From NCBI GenBank assembly GCA_943846665.1, contig OX044358.1:2046001-2110000 (forward strand): a stretch of DNA of 64,000 nucleotides. Reading direction: 5' to 3'. The DNA comes from Arcticimaribacter sp002477625 (GTDB lineage Bacteria; Bacteroidota; Bacteroidia; Flavobacteriales; Flavobacteriaceae). This document shows, one piece after another, positions 34,460 through 44,570 of this stretch. Below the pieces are notes generated by a model. The model was not told where the DNA came from and searched no databases. It was given only the letters and a program-made list of their open reading frames with translations. Every line of letters begins with the position of its first letter. Positions within the stretch are counted from its first letter, which is position 1. A program made the position numbers and the translations under genes.

Positions 34460-34903
34460 TTGTTTAAATACACCTTATTTACCTTCTATAAATTACCCTC
34501 GGTTTTTTGGACTGGAATACGCACAACAAAAGTTACGGATACAACTTGTGAAGTCAGCGTAAAACACCGATGGATCAACCAGAATCCGTTCAAGTCTATG
34601 TTTTGGGCAGTCCAAGGAATGGCGGCAGAGCTTACGACTGGACTTTTAATAATGAAAGGCATAAAAGAATCGAAGGCCAAGGTTTCGATGCTGGTACTGA
34701 ATAACAATGCAAATTTTTCGAAAAAGGCAACGGGTAGAATTACCTTCACCTGTACACAAGGAGCGGAGATATCGCAGTTGATGGAAGAATTAATTAAATC
34801 GGGGACTCCTAAAACCATCTGGATGGAAGCCGTTGGAACCGATGAAGCTGGAGACGTTGTCTCGCGCTTCAACTTTGAATGGACATTAATCGTAAAAAAA
34901 TAA
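34460..34903 (+). CDS. DUF4442 hotdog-fold protein (thioesterase-like)
   Basis: A 147-residue protein starting at TTG. The pattern FWAVQGMAAELTTGLLIMKGI and the C-terminal strands fit the DUF4442 group of hotdog-fold proteins, many of which are acyl-CoA thioesterases. No catalytic residues can be assigned with confidence. It ends 5 bases before the nitronate monooxygenase start, so the two are likely one operon. Confidence 0.78.
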   Translation: MFKYTLFTFYKLPSVFWTGIRTTKVTDTTCEVSVKHRWINQNPFKSMFWAVQGMAAELTTGLLIMKGIKESKAKVSMLVLNNNANFSKKATGRITFTCTQGAEISQLMEELIKSGTPKTIWMEAVGTDEAGDVVSRFNFEWTLIVKK

Positions 34904-34908
34904 ACACT

Positions 34909-35883
34909 ATGAAAGCATCTTTTATTGATGACCTATCCTTACCCGCTGTTGCGGCTCCCATGTTTTTAATCTCTGGACCGAAGCTTGTAATTGAATGTTG
35001 TAAAAACGGAATTGTTGGAACCTTTCCAGCATTGAACCAACGCGATACAGCAGGCTTTGAAGCTTGGGTAATAGAAATTAAAGAAGCCCTCGCTGAATTT
35101 GAAGCAGAAACAGGGAAAAAAGCAGCTCCCTATGGCGTAAATCTGATTGTACACGGAACCAATTCTAGAGTGCAAGCAGATCTGGAAATATGCATTAAGC
35201 ACCAAGTGCCTTTGATTATAACTTCTTTGGGTGCAGTTCCCCAGTTGGTCGATGCAGTACACAGCTATGGCGGTCTTGTTTTTCATGATGTAATCAAAAA
35301 ACGCCATGCAGAAAAAGCAGCTGAAGCCGGAGTAGATGGATTGATTTTAGTTGCTGCAGGAGCCGGAGGGCATGCTGGTCTTACAAATCCTATGTCTTTG
35401 ATTACCGAGATAAAAGCATTTTACGACAAAACCATTTTACTTTCAGGATGTATCAGTACGGGAACGGATATTGCTAGTGCTCTTCAAATGGGTGCTGATC
35501 TAGCCTATATGGGTACACGTTTTATTAACGTAGAGGAAAGTATGGCAGAGGAGGAGTACAAACAAATGATCATTGACAGCAAAGCTAGTGACATTGTATA
35601 TACAGCTGCTGTTTCTGGAGTAAATGCTAACTTTTTGCGTCCTAGCTTAGAGTCTATGGGCATCACAGAAGATATGTGGTCTCAGTCTAAGAAAATTGAT
35701 TTTGGAGAAGAATTGGATGCTGCCAAGGCTGAAGCCAAGGCCTGGAAGACCATCTGGTCTGCCGGTCAAGGGGTAACGTCAATTGACGATACGGTTTCTA
35801 CTACTAGCTTAATTGGCCGTCTAAAAGCACAGTTTATCGAAGCCTTACAAAGACAACAAGAAGTATTGAAAAAATATCTTTAG
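34909..35883 (+). CDS. Nitronate monooxygenase (2-nitropropane dioxygenase family)
   Basis: A 324-residue FMN-dependent TIM-barrel enzyme that would oxidise alkyl nitronates such as propionate-3-nitronate. Visible features are PMFLISGPKLVIECCKNGIVGTFPALN at the N-terminus, HDVIKKRHAEKAAEAGVDGLILVAAGAGGHAG (catalytic histidine in GGHAG), LSGCISTGTDIASALQMGADLAYMGTRF (FMN phosphate site). ATG chosen at 34909, just after the DUF4442 stop; a frame 30 bases longer overlaps that gene and is less likely. Confidence 0.9.
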   Translation: MKASFIDDLSLPAVAAPMFLISGPKLVIECCKNGIVGTFPALNQRDTAGFEAWVIEIKEALAEFEAETGKKAAPYGVNLIVHGTNSRVQADLEICIKHQVPLIITSLGAVPQLVDAVHSYGGLVFHDVIKKRHAEKAAEAGVDGLILVAAGAGGHAGLTNPMSLITEIKAFYDKTILLSGCISTGTDIASALQMGADLAYMGTRFINVEESMAEEEYKQMIIDSKASDIVYTAAVSGVNANFLRPSLESMGITEDMWSQSKKIDFGEELDAAKAEAKAWKTIWSAGQGVTSIDDTVSTTSLIGRLKAQFIEALQRQQEVLKKYL

Positions 35884-35886
35884 GGA

Positions 35887-37206
35887 TTATTCGTTGATCA
35901 AACGGTAAATCAAGAGTGCTGTTCGTTGAATCAACAGATTCATGGTCTCTAGGTTTACCGTTTCGTTTGGCGTATGTGCACCAGACCCCATAGTTCCTAA
36001 CCCATCCAAACAATCGGCATAGGCAGCAATAAACGAAATGTCTGCGGCTCCACGCTTTCCGGGGTCATAAGCCAATACGGGGGCTTGCCCCATATCCAAA
36101 CTCACTTGATTCAATTTGCTCAACAGTTTACTATTCCCTTCCGTAGGACCCATCGCTGGGTAGCTATCGGTGAATTTAATTGTCGCTGATGTGTGTGGAA
36201 GGTTGTTTTGAACAATGGCTTTCATTTTTTCTCGAGCCCTACTTTTTTGATCTTCAGAGATAAAGCGTAACCCACCCTTTACAACTGCAGTTTGGGCAAC
36301 TACATTCGATTTTCCGAAAGCGTCTCCCTTGCTTTGCGCAGCATCAAATTCAACAAAAGTACCCCCTAAAAGCACACCTGGATTAAAGGTTAAATAGGTT
36401 TCTCCACGAACATCCGTATAAAATTCGTGTAATATTCTACTCATTTCAAATACCGCTCCCGCACCTGTTTTTTCACTAAAAATACTTGAAGAGTGCGATC
36501 GTTTCCCTTTTACTTCAACACTCCATCCAGAAGAACCTCTTCGGGCAACAGTAGCGTAGTTATAGCCTGTAGAGTTTTCAAAGCCAAGCGCAACATCACT
36601 TTTTTTAGCGGCTTCAATCAAGTCCTTTCTAGAAATACTTATGGGTTTCCCAGTGCTTTCTTCGTCTCCTGTATAGGCTACCGTAATGGAGGCATCTTGC
36701 AATAGCTTTAAATCGTTCAATACCTTAAGCGCATAGAGCATAACAACGTTTCCACCTTTCATATCATTGGCACCAGGACCGTAAACAACACCCTCTCGAA
36801 TCTCAAACTTTTGGAACGGACTATCGGCTTCAAAAACGGTGTCTAAGTGCCCTATCAAAAGTAATTTCTTTCCTTTTGTTCCCTCAGTAGAGGCAAATAA
36901 ATGACCAGCGCGATTCATCTCTTCGGGCATTTCAATCCATTGGGTATTGAAGTCAATGGCCTTGAATTCTTTAGCCAAAAGCATTCCAACTTCTTTTACA
37001 CCTGTTAGGTTGAGTGTACCGCTGTTGATGTTGACAATTTGTTCTAAGAATGCAATTGACTCATCGTTGTAGGCTTGCGCCTTCTTGATGATTTTTGATT
37101 CAGTTCGAGAAAGTTGCCCTACAACTGAAGAACTTGCTAATAAACAGAGGATGAATGTAAAAAACGATGCCTTAAAGGTCTTTGGTAAGTGATTGTACAA
37201 TTTCAT
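35887..37206 (-). CDS. M20 family metallopeptidase (glutamate carboxypeptidase-like), exported
   Basis: A 439-residue zinc peptidase. Signal peptide in KASFFTFILCLLASSSVVGQ; metal ligands in IGHLDTVFE (His, Asp), GANDMKGGNVV (Asp), AYTGDEESTG (Glu-Glu) and the C-terminal MGSGAHTPNETVN (His). Members cleave C-terminal glutamate or similar residues. Its first 35 bp overlap the end of the AI-2E transporter gene, so it is translated from the same transcript. It converges on the nitronate monooxygenase gene with 3 bp between stops. Confidence 0.9.
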   Translation of the reverse strand: MKLYNHLPKTFKASFFTFILCLLASSSVVGQLSRTESKIIKKAQAYNDESIAFLEQIVNINSGTLNLTGVKEVGMLLAKEFKAIDFNTQWIEMPEEMNRAGHLFASTEGTKGKKLLLIGHLDTVFEADSPFQKFEIREGVVYGPGANDMKGGNVVMLYALKVLNDLKLLQDASITVAYTGDEESTGKPISISRKDLIEAAKKSDVALGFENSTGYNYATVARRGSSGWSVEVKGKRSHSSSIFSEKTGAGAVFEMSRILHEFYTDVRGETYLTFNPGVLLGGTFVEFDAAQSKGDAFGKSNVVAQTAVVKGGLRFISEDQKSRAREKMKAIVQNNLPHTSATIKFTDSYPAMGPTEGNSKLLSKLNQVSLDMGQAPVLAYDPGKRGAADISFIAAYADCLDGLGTMGSGAHTPNETVNLETMNLLIQRTALLIYRLINE

Positions 37207-38260
37207 ATTGTGCGAAAAATTCTTTAAAAATTACTTTAAGTGCTGTGTACATTGGAATTGCAAAGATCAGTCCAGTAGTTCCAAATAACAATCCAGCAAG
37301 GAGAATGACAATGAATATTTCAAGGGGGTGCGATTTTACACTGTTTGAAAAAATAAAGGGTTGACTTAAAAAATTATCAATCAGTTGCCCGATTACAAAC
37401 CCAATTAAAACATAAATGGATTTGGGGAGAATGACTGTGCTGAAATCTGCAGTAATGTTTGAAGTCATGGAAAGAATGATCATCAATATTGCGGCAATCA
37501 GCGGCCCTATATAGGGGATCAAATTCAATAGCGCACAAAGAAAAGCAATGATGAATGCATTTTCTATTCCAAAAATAAGAAGCACTGTGCTGTATATGAT
37601 CAGAAGAATAGAGATTTGAATAAGAAGCCCAATAAAGTACCTAGACAATAAGGTTTTGATCTTTATGAATGACTTTTTCACTCTACTGCTGTGTTCTTTT
37701 TTTACAAAGGAAAAAGTAATTTGTTCTAGTAGATGACTGTCTTTAAGTAAGAAAAAACTAATGAATAAGACAGAAAATAAACCAATAGTAAAACTACTGA
37801 GCCATCCGATGAGAACATTCAAAAAATCGGGGATGGCACTTAAATTTAGGCTACCACTCCAATCGTGTTCGGTGAGCCAGGTTTTCCAATATTCATCTCC
37901 TAAAGAAAAATATTCGGTAACCTGATTGATCAATAGGATGGTGTTCTCTTCGAGTTCGGTAATGTTTAGTAGGGACAGGTTTGCACCTTGTTGACTTATG
38001 ATGGGAATGAAAAGGGCAAAGAGCCCAAAAATTGAAAACCCAAAAATCACCATGGTTGTAATGGTGGCAATAGTATTGTTGAATTTCAGATAGGTCTTAA
38101 AAAAATTGAGTACTGGACGCCCCATAAGCGATATGATGGCAGCAATGACCATATAGATAATAAGGGATTGAATGAGGTAAAGAACATAAGCTAATAAACA
38201 AAGAGCGCCTAAGATTAGGATTGCTCTGAGAATGCCTTGGGATATGATTTTCGAATTCAT
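37172..38260 (-). CDS. AI-2E family transporter (membrane permease)
   Basis: A 362-residue membrane protein with eight or so hydrophobic segments and the family motif region GPLIAAILMIILSMTSNITADF and GLIFAIPMYTALKVIFKEFF. The family was named for TqsA in E. coli, but many members transport ions or unknown solutes, so substrate is open. It starts 34 bp after rsmE and overlaps the M20 peptidase gene, so the order tsaD-rsmE-AI-2E-M20 is one transcription unit. Confidence 0.9.
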   Translation of the reverse strand: MNSKIISQGILRAILILGALCLLAYVLYLIQSLIIYMVIAAIISLMGRPVLNFFKTYLKFNNTIATITTMVIFGFSIFGLFALFIPIISQQGANLSLLNITELEENTILLINQVTEYFSLGDEYWKTWLTEHDWSGSLNLSAIPDFLNVLIGWLSSFTIGLFSVLFISFFLLKDSHLLEQITFSFVKKEHSSRVKKSFIKIKTLLSRYFIGLLIQISILLIIYSTVLLIFGIENAFIIAFLCALLNLIPYIGPLIAAILMIILSMTSNITADFSTVILPKSIYVLIGFVIGQLIDNFLSQPFIFSNSVKSHPLEIFIVILLAGLLFGTTGLIFAIPMYTALKVIFKEFFAQYEIVQSLTKDL

Positions 38261-38293
38261 TTTTTAAAGATAAGGATTAATTGAAACATTCAA

Positions 38294-38998
38294 TTAAATA
38301 TTCCTATGGATCAGGGAGAGGGTGTGACAGGCTACCAACGCAGCTGTTTCAGTACGCAAACGTTGGGAGCCTAGACTGACGGGTTGAAAATTATTTTTTT
38401 GTGCAAAAACAATTTCATCCAAACTAAAATCCCCCTCAGGGCCAATGAGAATACAATTGCTTTGTTCGGTTGGTGCTATATCTGCCAGGTCAATTTTTTC
38501 TTCTGTATTGCAATGTGCGATGTACCCCTTTTGTTGCTGTGCAACGAACGCTTCAAACGAGATCAATTCATCCAATTGGGGAAGGAGAAATTGTTGTGAT
38601 TGTTTGAGCGCAGCTTGTAAAATCTTAGTAAGTCGATCACTTTTAATTACTTTCCGTTCTGAATGCTTACATAAAATCGGGCTGATGCGGTGGATTCCAA
38701 TTTCTGTTGCTTTTTCAAGAAACCATTCCAAACGAACAATGTTCTTGGTAGGTGCAATGGCAATATGGGTTCGATGTTTAGGGGCGGGGTGGGTTATAGT
38801 TTCTACGATATGGCCGTTTGTTTTTCTTGTGCTGATGTTCTGTATTTGAACATGAACTTCAAGCCCTTTTCCGTCGGTCACGGCAACCAAATCTCCGGGT
38901 TGTTTCCGCAAGACTTTCGATAGGTGTCGACTTTCTTCATCACTAAAGACAAAGGTTGGGTTTTGTAAATCAATTGTATTGTGAAAAAACAAGTCCAT
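38294..38998 (-). CDS. rsmE: 16S rRNA (uracil1498-N3)-methyltransferase
   Basis: A 234-residue SPOUT methyltransferase that modifies U1498 of 16S rRNA. The N-terminal PUA-like region is followed by HIAIAPTKNIVRLEWFLEKATEIGIHRISPILC and the SAM-binding knot ILIGPEGDFSLDEI, with SLGSQRLRTETAALVA near the C-terminus. Length normal. Two bp separate it from tsaD upstream. Confidence 0.95.
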   Translation of the reverse strand: MDLFFHNTIDLQNPTFVFSDEESRHLSKVLRKQPGDLVAVTDGKGLEVHVQIQNISTRKTNGHIVETITHPAPKHRTHIAIAPTKNIVRLEWFLEKATEIGIHRISPILCKHSERKVIKSDRLTKILQAALKQSQQFLLPQLDELISFEAFVAQQQKGYIAHCNTEEKIDLADIAPTEQSNCILIGPEGDFSLDEIVFAQKNNFQPVSLGSQRLRTETAALVACHTLSLIHRNI

Positions 38999-39000
38999 AA

Positions 39001-40020
39001 TTAAAATTTTAGTCGAGCGGATGCTGATTCCTTTAAACTTCCAAAGTGTTCTTTCTGATATTTGAGATAACCAACAATTCCAATCATTGCAGCATTATCT
39101 GTAGTATAGCCAAAGGGCGGGAGAAAAACTTCCCATCCTTTTTGAACGGCTGTAGCTTCGAGCTTGGAGCGTAGTCCGGAATTTGCTGAAACCCCACCTC
39201 CCAAAACAACTTTAGATACTTGATGTTGTTCGACCGCCTTTTCAATTTTTTGAAAAATAATTTCAATTAAGGTGTATTGAATGGAGGCACATAAGTCATT
39301 TCGATTGGATTCAATAAAATTTGCATCTTTTTGCATATTCTTGTGAATGAAGTTGATCACATTGGTTTTAAAGCCGCTATAACTCAAATTCAATCCGGGG
39401 ACTTTTGGAATTGGAAAGGAAAAGGCTTTGGGGTTTCCTGTCTTTGCAAGTTTATCTATTATCGGTCCAGCAGGGTATCCCAAACCTAAAATTTTACCAC
39501 ATTTATCGAATGCTTCTCCTATGGCATCGTCTAAGGTGGTCCCGATTAATTCAAAGTCAAAATAATCTTTTACTAAAACCAATTGTGTATGCCCACCCGA
39601 AACAGTTACTCCCAGAAATGGAAAGCTAGGGGTTGGGTGTTCGTCTTTTATAAAATGTGTAAGTAAATGCGCTTGCATATGATTGACATCAATAAGCGGG
39701 ATGTCCAGCCCCATACTCATAGACTTGGCAAATGAAGTTCCTACTAAAAGTGAGCCCAAGAGGCCGGGGCCTCGAGTGTAAGCAATAGCGCTCAATTCAT
39801 TTTTAGAAACCCCAGCTTTTTTGAGCGCTTGGTCAACTACAGGAATGATGTTTTGCTGGTGTGCTCGTGATGCGAGTTCAGGAACGACACCTCCGTATTG
39901 TTTATGTACATCTTGTGTGGCAATGATGTTTGATAAAACCGCGTCATTTCGTAATATTGCAGCTGCGGTATCGTCACAAGAAGATTCAATTGCTAAAATA
40001 TAGCATGATTGTTGTTTCAT
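39001..40020 (-). CDS. tsaD: tRNA N6-threonylcarbamoyladenosine transferase TsaD
   Basis: A 339-residue subunit of the t6A37 synthase that transfers threonylcarbamoyl to A37 of ANN-decoding tRNAs. Motifs: ILAIESSCDDTAAA, the iron-binding HMQAHLLTHF, GVTVSGGHTQLVLV, DDAIGEAFDKCGKILGLGYPAGP and VVLGGGVSANSGLR. First gene of the minus-strand unit with rsmE. A -7 element TATTTTTG lies at 40046-40053 on the minus strand. Divergent from the TamB-like gene across a 34-bp gap. Confidence 0.96.
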   Translation of the reverse strand: MKQQSCYILAIESSCDDTAAAILRNDAVLSNIIATQDVHKQYGGVVPELASRAHQQNIIPVVDQALKKAGVSKNELSAIAYTRGPGLLGSLLVGTSFAKSMSMGLDIPLIDVNHMQAHLLTHFIKDEHPTPSFPFLGVTVSGGHTQLVLVKDYFDFELIGTTLDDAIGEAFDKCGKILGLGYPAGPIIDKLAKTGNPKAFSFPIPKVPGLNLSYSGFKTNVINFIHKNMQKDANFIESNRNDLCASIQYTLIEIIFQKIEKAVEQHQVSKVVLGGGVSANSGLRSKLEATAVQKGWEVFLPPFGYTTDNAAMIGIVGYLKYQKEHFGSLKESASARLKF

Positions 40021-40054
40021 TAATTGCTAACTTTCATTAATAATTCAAAAATAA

Positions 40055-43000
40055 GTGTTTCCTATCAATAAGTTTAAGAAAATTGCAATCCTTTCTGTAT
40101 CGCTTTTGATCCTTTTGGGAGGGCTATTCTTTTTCATATTGTCGTTGGAAAGTGTACAAACGCAATTTGCACAACAAATCACTCAAAACGTAAACAGCCG
40201 CTTCGATACTGATATATCAATTCAGAGAGCTTCGATCAACCTTAAGGGGGAAGTTCTGATTCGCGATATTTTGATTCAAGATCACCACCAGGACAGCCTG
40301 TTGTTTGTTCGAGAATTGAAAACCTCACTCAACGGCTTGGATCGTTTTTTGAATCGAAACTATGATTTTAAATCGATTGGTTTGGACGGAGTACAGTTTT
40401 TTTTAACACAATACCCCAATGAAACACAATCGTCATTACAGTATTTTGTTGAAAAATTAAAAGACAGCAGCGGTACAAAACCAAAAGCGTTTTCTTTTAA
40501 ATCAGAAATTTTAGATCTAAATAATGCTGAGGTGGTTATTGAAGACAGGAATGTTTTGAATTCTAAAAACTCCTTTTGGGATATTGATCTGGCTTTGGAA
40601 GCTTTTAATTTCGAAAAAGATGTTTTGAGTGTCGACATACAATCTTTAAGTGGTAGCTCGGATTTATACGGTTCAATCCATTCTTTTCAAGCAGATATTC
40701 AATATTCTCCCGAAAGCTTAATTTCAAAGTCATTTGCTTTGAAACTCAATAAAAATGAAATTAATGGATCGGGATTGATTACTTTTCTTGGGGGTAATTT
40801 AGCGAATCTTAGCCCTGCGGAATTTTCCATTCAATTGGATAAGAATACCATACAGCTAAACGATTTCTCTTTTTTAAAGCCTTATCTAAAAGCGCAATCA
40901 GTGCTTGAGGCCGATGCAGTTGTAGAGGGGAATTTGCAGGAGTTTGAATTGAATTTTAAACTAAAAGGTGCCTTCCGCTCCCTAGTTGAGGGAACAATCC
41001 AAGTTGTTGATGGCTTCCAAAAAGATAAAATGAAGATCAGCTCTAAAGCGCTAAAAATTAAAACCTCTAATAAGGCACTGGATGATCTTCTGTTAAAAGA
41101 AACCTACGATCAATTAAAACCATTTACAGCAAAAACAGGAGATTTAATTATTGATTCTGAGTTTTCTGGTGGTCAAAATAATTGGAGCATTAGTACTGAT
41201 GTTAAAACCAGTTTAGGATCCTTGAGTCCCAACCTTGAGCTGAAGCGTACAGATATCACTCAGCCCTGGGAGTATTCAGTTGCTTTGGATGTAGACAATT
41301 TCGATTTAGGAACATTGTTCAACCAAAAGAAACCGATTAAAGGAACTGCTTCTGTATCGATTAATGCAATTGTAGATGAAAGTAAGCCTACGCTACTTGA
41401 CTTTAAAGGTTTAATCAATCAACTTGAAATTGGAGAAAACACCTTCGATAACCTAAGCTTCTTCGCAAAACATAAGAACAACCTTACTACGGCTTCGTTG
41501 AGCTCTGCCGAAAGGCGTCATCTTTTTGATATGGAAATTAGGTTCAATCATGCGGATGAGTCTTTGGAAGTTGAAGGAGAATTAAAGTCCATTAACCTTT
41601 CGAGTTTTGCCCTTGCCGATGTAAATAGTAATATTACATTATCTTCTAATCTCAGCTTGAAAAAAAACAAAAATACTGCTGTTACTAATCAATTTAACGT
41701 TCAATTAGGAGCACCAATAATTAGGAGTAATGGCAAACAAATTCAATTCAAAGACTTGAACTTAAGCGCCCAATCGGTCGGAACCCAAAAATCAATTGCC
41801 ATTCAAGATTCCGATGCAATTAATCTGTTGATCGAGGGAGACTTTAAGTACAATAAATTTGAATCCTTAATTAGCGGGATGATAGCTGACTTTCTATTTG
41901 TGAAGGCTACAAAGTTGATCAGTCTAAAACAGTTTTTTGGTTTTGATGTCCAGATGAAATCAAAATTAACTGAGGCATTATTCCCCAATTTATCAACTCC
42001 AGATGATTTTTTCCTTTCGGGTACAATAAGTTCTAATGTTAAAGAAACTTCGGTAGTCTTTGACATTCCCATTCTGTTGTTTAAAAAGTATAAATTCAAA
42101 GGCTTACACTTTGAGACAGATTCTAATAACCCAATCTACACTAGCTTCATGTCAGTGGATCAAATTCGTATTGGAGCATTAGAAATCAACGATCTTTTTT
42201 TGATTTCATCTCCGAATAATAATAAAAATCAAATTCGATTAGAAGGCATTTTAGGGACTATAGAATCGAATATATTTGAAGCAAACTTAAGCTACACTCA
42301 AGACAATACTTCAACCGCAATTGACATCAACGAATTCACTCTTAAAAACGACTCTATCGTCTGGGAACTGGAACGTATAAAAGGAAATCAAATAGTTTAC
42401 GATTCAAAAACACAAGCCTACAAGGTCAACCCAATAGCGATTGCAAATTCCGAACAGCGCATACAATTAGCTGGAAAGTACCGTTCAAAAAATGAATTCG
42501 ACATTCAATTGGATTTGAAGGATTTAGCCATAGAGCCTTTTCTACCGCCATCAGATAATTATAAAATACAAGCAGATTTAAATTCCAACATCAGTTTTTA
42601 TAAAACCCCAGTTCGTAACGACGCTTCCCTAGATATAACCTTATCAGATCTGATTGTCAATGAAGTTGAAATGGGAGATTTGATGATGAATTCTTCAGGA
42701 AACACGGTTTTGAATTCCTACAAAAATGAGCTAACACTTGTAAAGGACAACACGAAGAAACTTGCAGTAACTGGTGGAATTCTTGTACACAACAAGCGAA
42801 CTTCTTTAGATTTAGATGTCGAGATGAATTCCCTCGATATGTCTTTTCTTTCTCGATTAGGAAAAGGGAAAATTACAGAGATAAGGTCCTTTTTAACTGG
42901 AGAATTTAATCTTTGGGGTCCATTAAATGATTTAACCCATATTGGGAACTTGACGCTGGATGGTTTTAATTTGAGGATCCCCTTCACCAATGCAGCATAT

Positions 43001-44437
43001 GGACTTGAAGAATCAACTAAACTTATATTGTCTGAGCAAAAAATAAAATTTGTATCGACTTCCTTTTTTGATCAAACTCGAGAGACAGAGGGGCAATTGA
43101 AAGGAACCATTTCTCATCTCAATTTTAAAAATTGGTCTTTGGATATGGATATCAATTCTGATCGTTTGTTGTTGATGAATCGCAAGAAGGAAAAAGGATC
43201 GTTGTTTTATGGGTCGGGATATCTTGAAGGCGATATTCATATTCATGGCCCTACAAAAAACCTAATGATCGATGTTGATGGTGCAACTGCAGAAGGTACT
43301 TCTATTTTGATACCTTGGGAAGAAAATACAGGCCTTGCTGATGTTTCATTCATCGACTTTGTACCCAAGGCTGATCTCTACAAACCCAATACTGAAGTTG
43401 AAGAAGAATTTCAAGAGATTACCATTTCTAGGGGGTTGGAAATGACTTTTGACTTGGATGTAAACAATAAGGCAGCTATAGAGATTGTTGTCGATCAGGT
43501 TTCTGGAAGTACACTCACGGGAAGAGGTTCTGGGAATTTATTGATGGAAACCAACACAGATGGAAAATTTAATATGTGGGGAGATTTTGTTGCCTACGAT
43601 GGGTTTTATAATTTTAAAAACTTTGGGTTAATTGACAAAAAATTTAATGTAAATCCAGGAGGAACTATTGTCTGGGAAGGAGACCCACTAGAAGCTCAAA
43701 TGAACATTGAAGCTGTATACGAAGTCCCAGGAGGAGCCAATCCAGCTTTACTTGTAGATAATCCAAACTTCAATAAAAAAATACCTACCAACGTATTGAT
43801 TAAATTAGAAGGAAGCTTATTAAAACCTGATAACCCTGGATTTGAAATTAATTTCCCCAACACCAGTGGTATTGTTACTTCAGAGATTAATTACCGGCTT
43901 GCAGATCAACAACGAATGCAACTTCAAGCGATTTCATTGCTTTCTCAGGGTCTTTTTGTGAGCGATGTTTCTTTTTCCACCCAAGGGATTGCAAATAATT
44001 TATATGAAAAGGCCTCCGATGTTTTGAGTTCTTTGATCGGGGAGGGAGATGGGAAGCTGAATTTTGGATTAAACTACCTTAAGGGAGATGAACGACCTGA
44101 CCTTGACATTCGATCTCAAGACCGGATTGGTGTAACTTTTGTAACACAGATTAGCGATAAGATTTTATTGAATGGTAAAATTGGTGTTCCAGTAGGTGGG
44201 GTAGAGGAAACCCTTATTGTTGGTGATGTGCAGATCGATTTTATTTTGAATGAGGAAGGCACGCTGAAGGCAAAAGTATTCAATAAAGAAAATGAATTCC
44301 GATACATCAGTGATGACTTGGGTTATACTCAAGGTGTAGGGCTTTCGTATCAAGTTGACTTCAAGACCTTTGAAGGACTTGTTCAAAAAATTATTTCAAA
44401 AAAAAACAAAAAAACCACAGAAACGAAGTCGGAATAA
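40055..44437 (+). CDS. TamB-like translocation/assembly module protein
   Basis: A 1460-residue protein with a GTG start and one N-terminal membrane anchor (FKKIAILSVSLLILLGGLFFFILSL), followed by a long series of repetitive beta-strand segments and a C-terminal DUF490/TamB domain (ISRGLEMTFDLDVNNKAAIEIVVDQ, GDFVAYDGFYNFKNFGLIDKKFNV, GGTIVWEGDPLEAQMNIEA). TamB and its AsmA-like relatives bridge inner and outer membranes and are implicated in outer-membrane protein insertion and phospholipid transport. A partner BamA-like protein is not in the window. The gap 44438-44570 shows only AT-rich sequence with an imperfect -7 element. Confidence 0.93.
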   Translation: MFPINKFKKIAILSVSLLILLGGLFFFILSLESVQTQFAQQITQNVNSRFDTDISIQRASINLKGEVLIRDILIQDHHQDSLLFVRELKTSLNGLDRFLNRNYDFKSIGLDGVQFFLTQYPNETQSSLQYFVEKLKDSSGTKPKAFSFKSEILDLNNAEVVIEDRNVLNSKNSFWDIDLALEAFNFEKDVLSVDIQSLSGSSDLYGSIHSFQADIQYSPESLISKSFALKLNKNEINGSGLITFLGGNLANLSPAEFSIQLDKNTIQLNDFSFLKPYLKAQSVLEADAVVEGNLQEFELNFKLKGAFRSLVEGTIQVVDGFQKDKMKISSKALKIKTSNKALDDLLLKETYDQLKPFTAKTGDLIIDSEFSGGQNNWSISTDVKTSLGSLSPNLELKRTDITQPWEYSVALDVDNFDLGTLFNQKKPIKGTASVSINAIVDESKPTLLDFKGLINQLEIGENTFDNLSFFAKHKNNLTTASLSSAERRHLFDMEIRFNHADESLEVEGELKSINLSSFALADVNSNITLSSNLSLKKNKNTAVTNQFNVQLGAPIIRSNGKQIQFKDLNLSAQSVGTQKSIAIQDSDAINLLIEGDFKYNKFESLISGMIADFLFVKATKLISLKQFFGFDVQMKSKLTEALFPNLSTPDDFFLSGTISSNVKETSVVFDIPILLFKKYKFKGLHFETDSNNPIYTSFMSVDQIRIGALEINDLFLISSPNNNKNQIRLEGILGTIESNIFEANLSYTQDNTSTAIDINEFTLKNDSIVWELERIKGNQIVYDSKTQAYKVNPIAIANSEQRIQLAGKYRSKNEFDIQLDLKDLAIEPFLPPSDNYKIQADLNSNISFYKTPVRNDASLDITLSDLIVNEVEMGDLMMNSSGNTVLNSYKNELTLVKDNTKKLAVTGGILVHNKRTSLDLDVEMNSLDMSFLSRLGKGKITEIRSFLTGEFNLWGPLNDLTHIGNLTLDGFNLRIPFTNAAYGLEESTKLILSEQKIKFVSTSFFDQTRETEGQLKGTISHLNFKNWSLDMDINSDRLLLMNRKKEKGSLFYGSGYLEGDIHIHGPTKNLMIDVDGATAEGTSILIPWEENTGLADVSFIDFVPKADLYKPNTEVEEEFQEITISRGLEMTFDLDVNNKAAIEIVVDQVSGSTLTGRGSGNLLMETNTDGKFNMWGDFVAYDGFYNFKNFGLIDKKFNVNPGGTIVWEGDPLEAQMNIEAVYEVPGGANPALLVDNPNFNKKIPTNVLIKLEGSLLKPDNPGFEINFPNTSGIVTSEINYRLADQQRMQLQAISLLSQGLFVSDVSFSTQGIANNLYEKASDVLSSLIGEGDGKLNFGLNYLKGDERPDLDIRSQDRIGVTFVTQISDKILLNGKIGVPVGGVEETLIVGDVQIDFILNEEGTLKAKVFNKENEFRYISDDLGYTQGVGLSYQVDFKTFEGLVQKIISKKNKKTTETKSE

Positions 44438-44570
44438 CCTTTTGAATTCCTCCCAATTATTACGAGTGATTTTAAAAAACTAAATCGATTTTGTTACAAA
44501 AATCTAATGTACACGACTCAAACACTAAAATATGCTGTGTTTTCATTAAATTTACACCTTTATTAAAAAC